From the NCBI RefSeq assembly GCF_014842995.1, contig NZ_JACYXL010000015.1, positions 1 through 50,927 on the forward strand: a stretch of 50,927 nt of DNA. Direction: 5' to 3'. Below the pieces are notes generated by a model. It was not told where the DNA came from. It saw only the letters and a list, made by a program, of their open reading frames with translations, and did not search any database. A program made the translations under genes and the position numbers. This DNA comes from Rhodanobacter sp. 7MK24 (GTDB lineage: Bacteria; Pseudomonadota; Gammaproteobacteria; Xanthomonadales; Rhodanobacteraceae). Each line of letters starts with the position of its first letter. The stretch's first letter is position 1. This document shows positions 1 to 7,259 of this stretch, one piece after another.

Positions 1-77
1 TCAGCCACCTTCGCGCCGGCCTCGACCTCCTTGAGGATCCGGACGATCTGTTCCTCGCTGAACTTCGACTTCTTCAT
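1..77 (-). mobile_element. IS3-family transposase OrfA, N-terminal fragment (runs off window)
   Basis: Twenty-five codons are visible reading leftward from an ATG at 77-75. They begin MKKSKFSEEQIVRILKEVEA, the classic start of the helix-turn-helix OrfA of IS3-family (IS407-like) elements. A purine-rich stretch just upstream (aaggagct) is a good ribosome binding site. The rest of the element lies outside the window, so its intactness is unknown. Its 5' end should fall between about 80 and 135, where it would cut into the integron cassette array. Confidence 0.8.
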
Positions 78-135
78 GCAGAGCTCCTTGGTGGGGAAAC
101 TCTACTTCCGACTGGCTCGAATCAACGAGGACGCT

Positions 136-498
136 TCAGCGGCCCTTGCGAAACGCGAGCCGAAATGATTGCTCATAGAGGTCTGCAGGGTAGACGACTA
201 GGTTGCCATGAATGCGGGCAACGACCACCTCTTCGTGGGGTCTGATAGGGAAGACACAAGGCGATACCGCGTCAACGTGTGCAATGGGCTTACCAAAGAG
301 AGTTTCACTGACCGTAACGCGAACGATTAATTGCAGTGGATGAGGATGGCTAAGCGTGCGTTGACCTGCCTCATGCCCAATGGCAGCAAAGGTGGCCTCC
401 CTTGCATACGCCACACTTGGATCCATTGGTTCGCATGCCATAGAAGCCAGAGGCTTGGCCGTTAAAACGATGAGAATGTAGAGCCGGCTAAATTTCAT
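136..498 (-). CDS. Integron cassette 3: hypothetical exported protein, 120 aa
   Basis: I do not recognise the family. The ATG at 498 gives a basic residue followed by a hydrophobic N-terminus (MKFSRLYILIVLTAKPLAS) ending near a cysteine (Cys22), which fits a signal peptide of a secreted protein. The open frame extends upstream to 609, but that part would run through the attC-like site of the preceding cassette, so the internal ATG is preferred. Codon use is less GC-rich than the chromosomal genes to the right, as is usual in cassettes. No attC is visible downstream, where the IS element begins. Confidence 0.55.
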   Translation of the reverse strand: MKFSRLYILIVLTAKPLASMACEPMDPSVAYAREATFAAIGHEAGQRTLSHPHPLQLIVRVTVSETLFGKPIAHVDAVSPCVFPIRPHEEVVVARIHGNLVVYPADLYEQSFRLAFRKGR

Positions 499-501
499 AG
501 A

Positions 502-598
502 CGCGAACGCATAGCTGAGCGGCCGTGCGGGCCGCAATGCATGATCGCACCAGAAACTTCGTCCCGCACGGTCCGCTTGAGCGTCATAGTTAGGAGGC
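502..598 (-). repeat. Degenerate attC-like site of cassette 2
   Basis: Two arms around 514-531 and 561-582 are imperfect inverted repeats sharing the core GGCCGTGCGGG / CCCGCACGGTCC. The outer boxes are poor: gttagga at 589-595 and cgcgaac at 502-508 deviate from GTTRRRY/RYYYAAC. The stop codon of the cassette 2 gene (590-592) lies inside the right-hand box, exactly as the stop of the cassette 1 gene lies in its own attC. It is called attC by position and dyad symmetry, with moderate certainty. Confidence 0.5.
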
Positions 599-1057
599 TC
601 CCGACGCATTTCGTTGAGCTGACGCCAACCATTGGCCTGACTGCGTGACGGGCTGACCGCAAGTACGTTGAGTGAAGCCGGGCGCCTCGAACTCTATGCT
701 CCCGGAAGGCCAATTGATGCCCATGCTCCACTTGAATGATGTGTGTCCGGTTGGATACGTGACCAGCTCGCGCTCGATGCTAGCGAGAGAAAATGCACAC
801 ATGCCAGCACTTGGTGTGGCGTAATCGATGGAAAGCTTGAGGCCAAAGACCTTGTGAAATTGCAGCGTCGCTTGCGCCACGACAAAGCTAAAACCTTCTT
901 CGCCTTTGATCCATTCCAAGATGTAATCGATGTCCAGGAGTAGCTCAGCAGAGCCGTCGTCGTCTTCGTTTTCGACGATGCGCAACCCGTGTACATGCAC
1001 GTCATGCCATGACATCGCATCGAAGTCTTCATTGCTCCAATTCGTGCGATGGTCCAT
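590..1057 (-). CDS. Integron cassette 2: hypothetical protein, 155 aa
   Basis: The protein is acidic and starts MDHRTNWSNEDFDAMSWHD, with WHDVHVHG and LLLDIDYILEW in the first 50 residues and INWPSGSIEFEAPGFTQR near residues 110-130. I recall this pattern from uncharacterised proteins often carried on integron cassettes, but no function is known to me. It has no signal peptide or membrane segment. The ATG at 1057 sits a few bases after the R box of the previous attC, the usual cassette geometry. The last 25 residues look low-complexity and may be readthrough into cassette noncoding DNA. Confidence 0.65.
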   Translation of the reverse strand: MDHRTNWSNEDFDAMSWHDVHVHGLRIVENEDDDGSAELLLDIDYILEWIKGEEGFSFVVAQATLQFHKVFGLKLSIDYATPSAGMCAFSLASIERELVTYPTGHTSFKWSMGINWPSGSIEFEAPGFTQRTCGQPVTQSGQWLASAQRNASGAS

Positions 1058-1061
1058 AGCC

Positions 1062-1118
1062 GCCTAACGCTGGAGTTAAGCGGCGGCGTAGCCGTCCGCC
1101 TTGAACGAGATGTTAGGC
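1062..1118 (-). repeat. attC recombination site of cassette 1 (57 bp)
   Basis: The outer boxes are perfect: gcctaac at 1062-1068 (RYYYAAC) and gttaggc at 1112-1118 (GTTRRRY). Inside them, tggagttaagc (1071-1081) and a ttgaac segment (1101-1106) form the imperfect L boxes, and ggcggcgta/ccgtccgcc forms the apical stem. A length of 57 bp is at the short end of known attC sites. The stop codon of the cassette 1 gene (1113-1115) falls within the right box. Confidence 0.88.
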
Positions 1119-1520
1119 AGCCGGGCCGCGCCACCACCGGAATTCGTGTTTGTACTTGCCAAGGATGTAGATTGCAAAAAATGAAGCTACCACCCAAGGC
1201 AGAGGTTGCAAAATGATCTGCTCAGGCGTGGTCGAACTTGGGCCATAGACACCGTCTAGGGCGGCAAATGGATTGAACATGACGAGAGGTACAACAACAG
1301 CGACAAACCAGAGAATTATGAGCGCCAGAATGCGCGCGATGTGTTGCCGTAACCACAACCCGATGCCGAGAAGCGGAAGGAGGCTCGCACTAAATAACCA
1401 TCTAGACTGCCCGGCGATAGCAAGCTGCATCCCTCGCAGCGTGTACCACGCACAGGCAAGAACGAGCACAAAAAGCGTCCAGCTTAAGAGTCGCGATCGA
1501 GTCGAAGGAAGTAGCTTCAT
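1113..1520 (-). CDS. Integron cassette 1: hypothetical membrane protein, 135 aa
   Basis: This is the integrase-proximal cassette gene. From the ATG at 1520 the product starts [14 protein letters not shown] and shows about four hydrophobic segments (roughly residues 12-28, 40-56, 62-82 and 105-120), so it should be an inner-membrane protein. It ends WWRGPAA, with the stop inside attC. The start lies only 5 bases from the attI/cassette R box (1526-1532). I know no family for it. Being first in the array, it is the cassette most likely to be transcribed from an integron promoter. Confidence 0.65.
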   Translation of the reverse strand: MKLLPSTRSRLLSWTLFVLVLACAWYTLRGMQLAIAGQSRWLFSASLLPLLGIGLWLRQHIARILALIILWFVAVVVPLVMFNPFAALDGVYGPSSTTPEQIILQPLPWVVASFFAIYILGKYKHEFRWWRGPAA

Positions 1521-1525
1521 TTGCG

Positions 1526-1692
1526 GCCTAACGCTTAGTAGACCCCGAATTGGGGCATACGCACGGATGCTCCACGCTTGCACTCATCTCGTCAAGCAAG
1601 GAAATCCTACAAGCAATCATGCACTTGCCCGGTTCCTTTCGGCCTCCACTCAGGGGCACGCTCGTGTGCGTATCTCGCAGAACGAGGCTTGT
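1526..1692 (-). other. attI-like region and integrase/cassette promoter region
   Basis: This stretch separates the first cassette from the integrase start. It carries one perfect core box (gcctaac, 1526-1532, reading GTTAGGC on the cassette strand) that has no partner dyad, which is what distinguishes attI from attC. By position it should contain the integron recombination site plus the divergent promoters for cassettes (minus) and integrase (plus). I cannot point to convincing -35/-10 pairs or a LexA box. Confidence 0.65.
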
Positions 1693-2676
1693 ATGTCTTA
1701 TCACTCCGAAAACGGCGATACGCATCGTATTCCCGCCAAGGCGCCGCGGTTGCTGGACGAAGTGCGGCGGGTATTGCGGGTGAAGCACTACAGCTTGCGC
1801 ACGGAGCAGATCTACGTGGGCTGGATTCGCCGCTTCATCCTGGCCAACGGCAAGCGCCATCCGCGCGACATGGGCGCCGCGGAATTGGAAGCCTTTCTTT
1901 CCCGATTGGCCGTGCGCAACCAGGTTGCAGCCAACACGCAGAACCAGGCGTTGTCCGCTTTGCTATTCCTGTATCGCGAAGTATTTGGGATCGAGTTGCC
2001 GTGGTTGGAAGGCGTGACCCGGGCGAAGCGGCCGACTCGGGTGCCCACGGTGCTGTCGCACGAGGAGGTGACACGGCTGCTGGCGCACATGGACGGCCGT
2101 CCGCGGTTGCTGGCCTGCCTGCTCTACGGCGCCGGCTTGCGCCTGATGGAAGCGCTGCGCTTGCGTGTGAAGGACGTGGATTTCGACCGCGGCGAGATCA
2201 TCGTGCGCGATGGCAAGGGCGGCAAGGACCGTCGAACCATGCTGCCGCGGGCGCTGGCCGAGCCTCTGCGCCTGGAGCTGGAGCGTTCGCGCCAATTGCA
2301 CCAGGCCGATTTGCGTGAAGGTTTCGGTGCGACGTGGCTGCCGTTTGCACTGGCGCGCAAGTATCCGTCGGCGCCGCGGGAGTTCGGTTGGCAGTATGTG
2401 TTTCCCGCGCCCCGGCGTGCGGTCGATCCGCGCGACGGCACCGAACGCCGGCACCATTTCGACGACGGCATGCTGGCGCGCGCGTTGAAGAAGGCATGCC
2501 GCGACGCGGGCATCGCCAAGCCGGTGAGCGCGCACACGTTGCGCCACTCGTTCGCCACGCACCTGCTGGAATCGGGCAGCGACATCCGCACGGTGCAGGA
2601 GCTGCTCGGACACAAGGATGTGTCGACCACGCAGATCTACACGCACTGCTCAACCGCGGTGGCCACGGCGTATTGA
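1693..2676 (+). CDS. intI: Integron integrase IntI, C-terminally frameshifted
   Basis: This is a tyrosine recombinase that inserts and excises cassettes at attI/attC. The N-terminal SAM-like domain (about 15-95) begins [20 protein letters not shown]. The catalytic arginine is in [13 protein letters not shown], with [22 protein letters not shown] and the nucleophile in QIYTH. The extra segment typical of IntI rather than XerC/D is present ([19 protein letters not shown] ... RRHHFDD). An AGG ribosome binding site precedes the ATG at 1693. After QIYTH the frame reads [13 protein letters not shown]. The +1 frame continues [15 protein letters not shown] to a stop at 2691-2693, matching the family C-terminus. 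One missing G (CACGTG to CACTG, near 2646) explains this. All catalytic residues remain, so activity is uncertain rather than excluded. Confidence 0.93.
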   Translation: MSYHSENGDTHRIPAKAPRLLDEVRRVLRVKHYSLRTEQIYVGWIRRFILANGKRHPRDMGAAELEAFLSRLAVRNQVAANTQNQALSALLFLYREVFGIELPWLEGVTRAKRPTRVPTVLSHEEVTRLLAHMDGRPRLLACLLYGAGLRLMEALRLRVKDVDFDRGEIIVRDGKGGKDRRTMLPRALAEPLRLELERSRQLHQADLREGFGATWLPFALARKYPSAPREFGWQYVFPAPRRAVDPRDGTERRHHFDDGMLARALKKACRDAGIAKPVSAHTLRHSFATHLLESGSDIRTVQELLGHKDVSTTQIYTHCSTAVATAY

Positions 2677-2751
2677 GCCCGCTGGACCGGTGAGTGTCCG
2701 TGGTGCGGCGCGCGCTACGATGGTGCTTTGCTCCTTGCCGGAAACGCCGAG

Positions 2752-3201
2752 ATGACGCTGTCGATCCGTCCTGCCACCGCCGCCGACATACCCGCGCTGT
2801 GCGCCTGGAACGCGGCCATGGCGCTCGAGACCGAAGGGCTTGAGCTGGACCCGAAGGTGCTGGAATGCGGCGTGCGAGGCGTGTTCGAGCAGCCGCAGCG
2901 CGGCTTCTATCTGGTGGCCGAGCGGGACGGCGTGGCGGTGGGCGGCTTGATGGTCACGTTCGAATGGAGCGACTGGCGCAATGGCGATTACTGGTGGATC
3001 CAGAGCGTGTACGTGGTGCCCGAAGCCCGGCGCGACGGGGCGTTCCGTGCACTGTATGCGGAGGTGGAACGTCGCGCCCGCGCGGCGCGGGCGGCGAGTC
3101 TGCGCCTGTACGTGGAGACGGAAAACGGTCGTGCGCAGGCCACCTACGAGCGGCAAGGCATGCACCGTTGCCATTACGAGATGTATGAGCAGGTGCTTTG
3201 A
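2752..3201 (+). CDS. GNAT-family N-acetyltransferase
   Basis: The 149-residue product has the GNAT layout: an N-terminal strand (MTLSIRPATAADIPALC), a central WWIQSVYVVPEARRDGAFRAL forming the acetyl-CoA binding strand and loop (V/I-x-x-x-x-R-x-x-G/A type), and a C-terminal ENGRAQATYERQGM segment that matches the usual N-x-x-A-x-x-x-Y-x-x-x-GF motif. It probably transfers an acetyl group from acetyl-CoA to a small molecule or protein amine. The substrate cannot be told. The ATG at 2752 is preferred to an upstream TTG because the domain starts there. The gene stands alone after the integrase. Confidence 0.8.
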   Translation: MTLSIRPATAADIPALCAWNAAMALETEGLELDPKVLECGVRGVFEQPQRGFYLVAERDGVAVGGLMVTFEWSDWRNGDYWWIQSVYVVPEARRDGAFRALYAEVERRARAARAASLRLYVETENGRAQATYERQGMHRCHYEMYEQVL

Positions 3202-3593
3202 AGGCGCATGCCGCTCCGGTATCGCCGCTGCATGGGGAACTTCGAAAAACTCCCGCCGCTGTCATTCCCGCGAAAGCGGGAACCCGTAGTGAATGTTCCG
3301 CAAGGTCGAAATGGATTTCCGCTTTCGCGGGAATGACGAACAAAAGCGGTTATTCAAGATTCCCCAAAGCTCTTCTTCCTTCGGGAGGTGCGGGGTGAGG
3401 ATATGGGCGAAGCACGTCGTTGAACCCGATCGCAGGCTTCGTCCACACGCTTCGCACGCGCCTTCATCTGGCGCTGCGCGCCACCTTCATTTGGCACATC
3501 CCTGCGCCCCACCTTTTGGGCGGCTTCGCCGTGCAAACCAGCATTCCTGCCGATTTGTCTCCCGAAGGGGAAAGGGGTGATGCAGACCCTGTC
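3202..3593. other. Intergenic stretch without a gene
   Basis: No credible coding frame is present. It contains the MITE-like dyad at 3261-3337 and, to its right, a tract with fragments resembling other dispersed repeats (cccgaaggggaaagggg near 3560). Both flanking genes converge here, so it probably serves mainly as a termination zone. Confidence 0.6.
3261..3337. repeat. Short inverted-repeat element (MITE/REP-like), copy 1
   Basis: The ends gtcattcccgcgaaagcggg and ccgctttcgcgggaatgac form 20-21 bp near-perfect terminal inverted repeats around about 35 bp of interior, and each end is itself an imperfect hairpin. Related ends occur at 8834-8985 and around 22506-22537, which makes this a dispersed family. 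No transposase is encoded. Confidence 0.75.
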
Positions 3594-4727
3594 TCAGTGC
3601 AGCGATGCGGAAGGCGCGGCAAGCAGGCCATGTTCGTCCAGCGTGATGCGGCCCGGCATCTGCAGTTCGGCGGCGCAGCCGTAACGGGCAGCCAGCGCGG
3701 CGAGCAGCGGGCCGAGCGCGCGTGGCTGCAGCGGGTAGCCGTGTGCGAGCACGCGTGGCTTGTTGCCTTCACCCAGCTGCGCGGCGGTGACCGCCACGAC
3801 GCCGAGGCCGGGTGCTTCGTGGGCATAAAGCTGCGGCGTTTCGTGCCGCGGATCGGCTGCCGCCACGGGCTCAAGCAGCCAGCCGGCTTCGCCTTCGCTG
3901 TCCGGCGTGGACTGCAGGCGCAACGGCAGGGTGTGTGCATCGAGCAGGGCGGCATACTGGCGCAGTTCGAACACGATGCCGGCGAAGTCGTGCGCGCGTT
4001 CCGGGGCGTCACCGTCCTGCGCGGCCAGCCACTCGGCGGGCGATTGCGTGAGCACGCGGCCGTTTTCGTAGCGCAGTGCCAGGCCGCGCGCGCTGAGCAC
4101 GTTTTCCTCGCGGTACGGCGTGAGCAGGGCCGCTTCCAGCAGGCTCCACAGCGGCGCGAGGTTGACGTGCTCGTATTGCACGCAGGTGAGCGCCAGCAGG
4201 TCGTTGCGGCTGAGGTAGCGCGCATGCTCGAGCCGTACGCCCAGCGTGCGCATCAGCCAGTCGGCGGTGTGCGCGCCGGCTTCGCCGCGGCCGACCAGTT
4301 GCACTTCGATCTGTGCGGAGAGTTCATCGGCGAGCTCCTCGGGCGCCAGCAGCGACAGCGGCAGCAGGCGCATCGGGCCGTCGGCATAGTGCGGCGCGGG
4401 CTCCAGCGGCTGTGCCGGCATGTGGCCTTCGTGGCTGCCGAAGGCCACCACCTGCGCCACGCCGGCGCGCGGCACGCGGCGGCCGAGTTCGTCCAGCGTG
4501 GCCCATACCGGGAAGCCAGGGCGCAGCAGTTCCACCGGATCGAACAGCGCGCCGGCCAGCACCAGCCGCGCCTGTTCCACTTGCGGCAGCAAAGCGCGCA
4601 GATCGGCGGCGACCAGGCCAGCCAGCTCGTCCGCCTCGTCGCGGCTCAGGGTGGCGCGCGGCGCGGTGCCCGCCGCGGGTTCCAGCGCGAGTACGACGGG
4701 CAGGGCGATCAGGGTGGAGGCTTCCAC
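3594..4727 (-). CDS. Conserved hypothetical protein, about 377 aa
   Basis: I do not recognise a domain. The product is cytoplasmic-looking, leucine and alanine rich, with the stretches LLPLSLLAPEELADELSAQI and RYLSRNDLLALTCVQYEHVN. I believe similar orphan proteins exist in Xanthomonadaceae, some loosely annotated as phosphoglycerate mutase, but the sequence shows no RHG or alkaline-phosphatase-type motif that would support that name. The frame opens at 4835, but a GTG at 4727 is preferred. A minus-strand -10-like box (TAGAAT, 4756-4761) would start transcription about 20 bases upstream of it. The gene diverges from the thiolase. Confidence 0.6.
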   Translation of the reverse strand: MEASTLIALPVVLALEPAAGTAPRATLSRDEADELAGLVAADLRALLPQVEQARLVLAGALFDPVELLRPGFPVWATLDELGRRVPRAGVAQVVAFGSHEGHMPAQPLEPAPHYADGPMRLLPLSLLAPEELADELSAQIEVQLVGRGEAGAHTADWLMRTLGVRLEHARYLSRNDLLALTCVQYEHVNLAPLWSLLEAALLTPYREENVLSARGLALRYENGRVLTQSPAEWLAAQDGDAPERAHDFAGIVFELRQYAALLDAHTLPLRLQSTPDSEGEAGWLLEPVAAADPRHETPQLYAHEAPGLGVVAVTAAQLGEGNKPRVLAHGYPLQPRALGPLLAALAARYGCAAELQMPGRITLDEHGLLAAPSASLH

Positions 4728-4896
4728 GGCAGGGAATTCGCTAGGGAAAGCAGCGATTCTAGCAAGCGGACCTGCCGTGCCCCGGCAGCGGGCCGACTTG
4801 CCTGTGAACGAATTCCGGCTTGTGCGGCCTGCCACGCTTTCGCACGGTGGCGGGGCGGGTTAGCCTTGCAGGCAATCTTTGGTGGATTTTCCCGGA

Positions 4897-6180
4897 ATGG
4901 AAAAGATGCAGCGGCGCGTGGGTGTGATCGGTGGCGTGCGGATCCCGTTCTGCCGCAACAACACGGCCTATGCCGACGTGGGCAACTTCGGCATGTCGGT
5001 GAAAGTCCTGGGTGCGCTGGTGGAGCGCTACGGCCTGCATGGCGTCGAGCTGGGCGAAGTGGCGCTGGGTGCGGTGATCAAGCACGCCTCGGACTGGAAC
5101 CTCGCACGCGAAGCGCTGCTTTCCTCCGGCCTCGCGCCCACCACGCCGGGCATCACCACCGCGCGCGCCTGCGGCACGTCGCTGGACAACGCGATCATCG
5201 TGGCGAACAAGATCGCGGTGGGCCAGATCGAGGCCGGCATCGCCGCCGGTTCGGACACCACCAGTGACGTGCCCATCGTTTTCGGCACACGCCTGCGCAA
5301 GCGCCTGCTGGCGATCAACCGCGCCAAGGCACCGTTGGACAAGCTGAAGATCGCGCTGCACCGCTTCTCGCTGAAGGAACTCAAGCCTTCCTTTCCCGGT
5401 GTGGCCGAGCCGCGTACCGGCAAGTCGATGGGCGACCATTGCGAGCAGATGGCGAAGCAATGGAAGGTGGCGCGCGAGGCGCAGGACCAGCTGGCGCTGG
5501 ACAGCCACCGCAAGCTCGCCGCCACCTACGACAGCGGTTTCTTCGAGGGCCTGATCGTGCCGTTCCGCGGCCTGAAGCGCGACGGATTCCTGCGCCCGGA
5601 CACCACGCTCGAAAAGCTCGCCTCGCTCAAGCCCGCGTTCGACAAGACCTCGGGCCAGGGCACGCTCACCGCAGGCAACTCCACCGGTCTGTCCGATGGC
5701 GCCGCCGCCGTGCTGCTGGCCAGCGAGGAATGGGCCGCGCAGCGCGGCCTCAAGGTGCAGGCCTGGTTCCGCGACGCCGAGGTGGCCGCCGTGGATTTCG
5801 TGCACGGCGAAGGCCTGCTGATGGCGCCTACGGTGGCGGTGCCGCGCCTGCTCAAGCGTAATGGCCTCACCCTGCAGGACTTCGATTTCTACGAAATCCA
5901 CGAGGCCTTCGCCGCGCAGGTGCTGTGCACGCTGCGCGCGTGGGAGAGCGCGGACTACTGCAAGAACCGGCTGGGCCTGGACGCGCCGCTGGGCGCGATC
6001 GACCCGGCCAAGCTCAACGTGCACGGCTCCAGCCTCGCCACCGGCCATCCGTTCGCCGCCACCGGCGCACGCATCATCGCCACGCTGGCGAAGATGCTGG
6101 AGCAGAAGGGGTCGGGCCGCGGCCTGATCTCGATCTGCACGGCCGGCGGCATGGGCGTCACCGCGATCCTCGAACGCTGA
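4897..6180 (+). CDS. Acetyl-CoA C-acyltransferase (thiolase), FadI-like
   Basis: This is a 427-residue thiolase that should cleave 3-ketoacyl-CoA or condense acetyl-CoA. Thiolase landmarks are all present: the acyl-accepting cysteine in TTARACGTSLDNA (about Cys92), NSTGLSDGAAAVLL in the middle, EIHEAFAAQ, the catalytic histidine in SSLATGHPFAATGARI, and the second cysteine in CTAGGMGVTAILER at the C-terminus. Length and the LRKRLLAINRAKA region resemble FadI-type (trifunctional-complex) thiolases more than PhaA. Starts at 4897 or 4906 are both plausible; a GTG at 4879 is less likely. No fadJ partner is adjacent. Confidence 0.9.
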   Translation: MEKMQRRVGVIGGVRIPFCRNNTAYADVGNFGMSVKVLGALVERYGLHGVELGEVALGAVIKHASDWNLAREALLSSGLAPTTPGITTARACGTSLDNAIIVANKIAVGQIEAGIAAGSDTTSDVPIVFGTRLRKRLLAINRAKAPLDKLKIALHRFSLKELKPSFPGVAEPRTGKSMGDHCEQMAKQWKVAREAQDQLALDSHRKLAATYDSGFFEGLIVPFRGLKRDGFLRPDTTLEKLASLKPAFDKTSGQGTLTAGNSTGLSDGAAAVLLASEEWAAQRGLKVQAWFRDAEVAAVDFVHGEGLLMAPTVAVPRLLKRNGLTLQDFDFYEIHEAFAAQVLCTLRAWESADYCKNRLGLDAPLGAIDPAKLNVHGSSLATGHPFAATGARIIATLAKMLEQKGSGRGLISICTAGGMGVTAILER

Positions 6181-6185
6181 TTTGG

Positions 6186-6262
6186 CAGGAGCGCACCCTG
6201 TGCGCGAATGCCTTGGTGCTTCGACCGGAACCAAAAGCATTCGCGCACAGGGTGCGCTCCTA
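6186..6262. repeat. REP-like palindrome
   Basis: Left arm 6186-6211 (aggagcgcaccctgtgcgcg...) and right arm 6236-6262 are almost perfect inverted repeats with a 24-base spacer. The arm ends in the GGAGCGC/GCGCTCC signature of REP sequences in xanthomonads and pseudomonads. It follows the thiolase stop by 5 bases and could also act as a terminator or mRNA 3'-end stabiliser. Confidence 0.8.
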
Positions 6263-6312
6263 CGGTCGATCCCTTCAGCCGCGATTCGCCCGCGCTGGGG
6301 CATAAAGGCCGC

Positions 6313-6858
6313 ATGTTGCGCCTGCGCACCACCACTACCTTGAGCGTGCTCGCCCTCGCGGTCGGCATTGCCGGCACGCAATGGCTGAGCGGCTTCAATA
6401 CCGGCTGGGCCGGTCCCAGCGAACGCGTGGCGGGTTTCATGCCTGCGGCGCATCGTCCCGGGGCGCGTGCGGTGCGCCGTCACGCGCCGGGCCTGCCGCG
6501 CGCCGTGGCCGCGACGCATCGCGCGGTGCTGCCACCGGTGATGGAAGTCGCCCAGGCCGCGCCGGCCGCCACGCCGCCGGAGCTGATGCCGGTATCCATG
6601 CCGCAGACGCCGGTGTCGTGGCCGCAGATGGAAGGCCATCTGCAGGGCCGCGTTTTGCTGCATCTCGCCGTCGACGGCGGCGGTCGCGTCGTCGATGCAT
6701 CGCTGGCCGAATCCAGCGGTGATCCCGTGCTGGATGCCCATGCCTTGGACACCGTGCGCCATTGGCGCTTCGCCGTGCCTGCCGATCGCCCGGACGGCTT
6801 CAGCAGCGATCTGCAGATGAGCTTCACCCGTGGCGGACAGGTGGCGGAAGCGCCGTGA
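6313..6858 (+). CDS. TonB C-terminal domain protein (energy transducer-like)
   Basis: The 181-residue product has an N-terminal hydrophobic anchor (about residues 9-25), a basic and alanine/proline-rich linker (to about 105) and a TonB-type C-terminal domain (about 107-172) carrying GRVLLHLAVDGGGRVVDASL and the family motif DAHALDTVRHWRFAVP. Such proteins span the periplasm and couple the proton gradient, via ExbBD, to outer-membrane receptors. The linker is short and lacks the long Pro-Glu/Pro-Lys tract of classical TonB, so it could be a TonB paralogue with another role. ExbBD genes are not nearby. The start is the ATG at 6313. Confidence 0.75.
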   Translation: MLRLRTTTTLSVLALAVGIAGTQWLSGFNTGWAGPSERVAGFMPAAHRPGARAVRRHAPGLPRAVAATHRAVLPPVMEVAQAAPAATPPELMPVSMPQTPVSWPQMEGHLQGRVLLHLAVDGGGRVVDASLAESSGDPVLDAHALDTVRHWRFAVPADRPDGFSSDLQMSFTRGGQVAEAP

Positions 6859-6862
6859 CACC

Positions 6863-6886
6863 GGCATCGGTTCGCATGCCGATGCT
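6863..6886. terminator. Hairpin downstream of the TonB-like gene
   Basis: Arms gcatcgg (6864-6870) and ccgatgc (6879-6885) enclose an 8-base loop. There is no U-run, so it is a weak terminator candidate between convergent genes. Confidence 0.4.
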
Positions 6887-6907
6887 TCCAGGTAAGGCCA
6901 TCCTGCC

Positions 6908-7129
6908 TCAGGTTTCTGCCTCGAAGCCGGCGGAGCGCAGGCAGCGGGCATAAGCGACGCTTCGTATGCCAGTGCCCGCGCTGCCGATGGCATAAGCGGG
7001 CGACACGACGGCCTGGACGCGGCAATTGCGCTCGCCATGCCGGCGCAAGGCGTCGCGGTTCATCGGCGTGCTGGCGCAGGCGGCCAGCGTCGCGGCGGCG
7101 AAGGCCGCGATGGCGGTTCGGGTGTTCAT
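6908..7129 (-). CDS. Small hypothetical lipoprotein, 73 aa
   Basis: From the ATG at 7129, preceded by a strong aaggag ribosome binding site, the product reads MNTRTAIAAFAAATLAACAS. This is a lipoprotein signal peptide with lipobox LAAC (Cys18). The mature part (about 55 residues) contains two further cysteines, in RNCRVQ and ARCLRSAGF. Glycine/alanine-rich short lipoproteins of this kind are common in the family, and no function is known. It is predicted to sit on the periplasmic face of a membrane. Confidence 0.75.
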   Translation of the reverse strand: MNTRTAIAAFAAATLAACASTPMNRDALRRHGERNCRVQAVVSPAYAIGSAGTGIRSVAYARCLRSAGFEAET

Positions 7130-7259
7130 GGCAGCTCCTTCTGCGGGACGGTTCGTGCCGAGCGGGTGGCGCAAGGCGCAGCGGTAGTGCGGCCATGCCG
7201 GCCGCGGCGGCTTGCCCGGCAAACCGCCCTGTTGCTGGCGATGAAGGTCGATCGTGGCT

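Noticed and set aside
743..943. Plus-strand small frame inside cassette 2
   Set aside because: It is antisense to the cassette gene, which fits the attC/stop arrangement; no independent support.
3594..4727. Naming this protein a phosphoglycerate mutase
   Set aside because: No RHG motif or alkaline-phosphatase-type metal site is visible, and a true gpmA is at 8052-8795.
3420..5267. 615-codon plus-strand open frame
   Set aside because: It runs antisense through the hypothetical gene at 3594-4727 and into the thiolase in another frame; arginine/glutamine/histidine-rich shadow.
4759..7038. 759-codon minus-strand open frame
   Set aside because: It lies antisense to the thiolase and TonB-like genes, whose catalytic motifs are clear, and its own composition is not protein-like.
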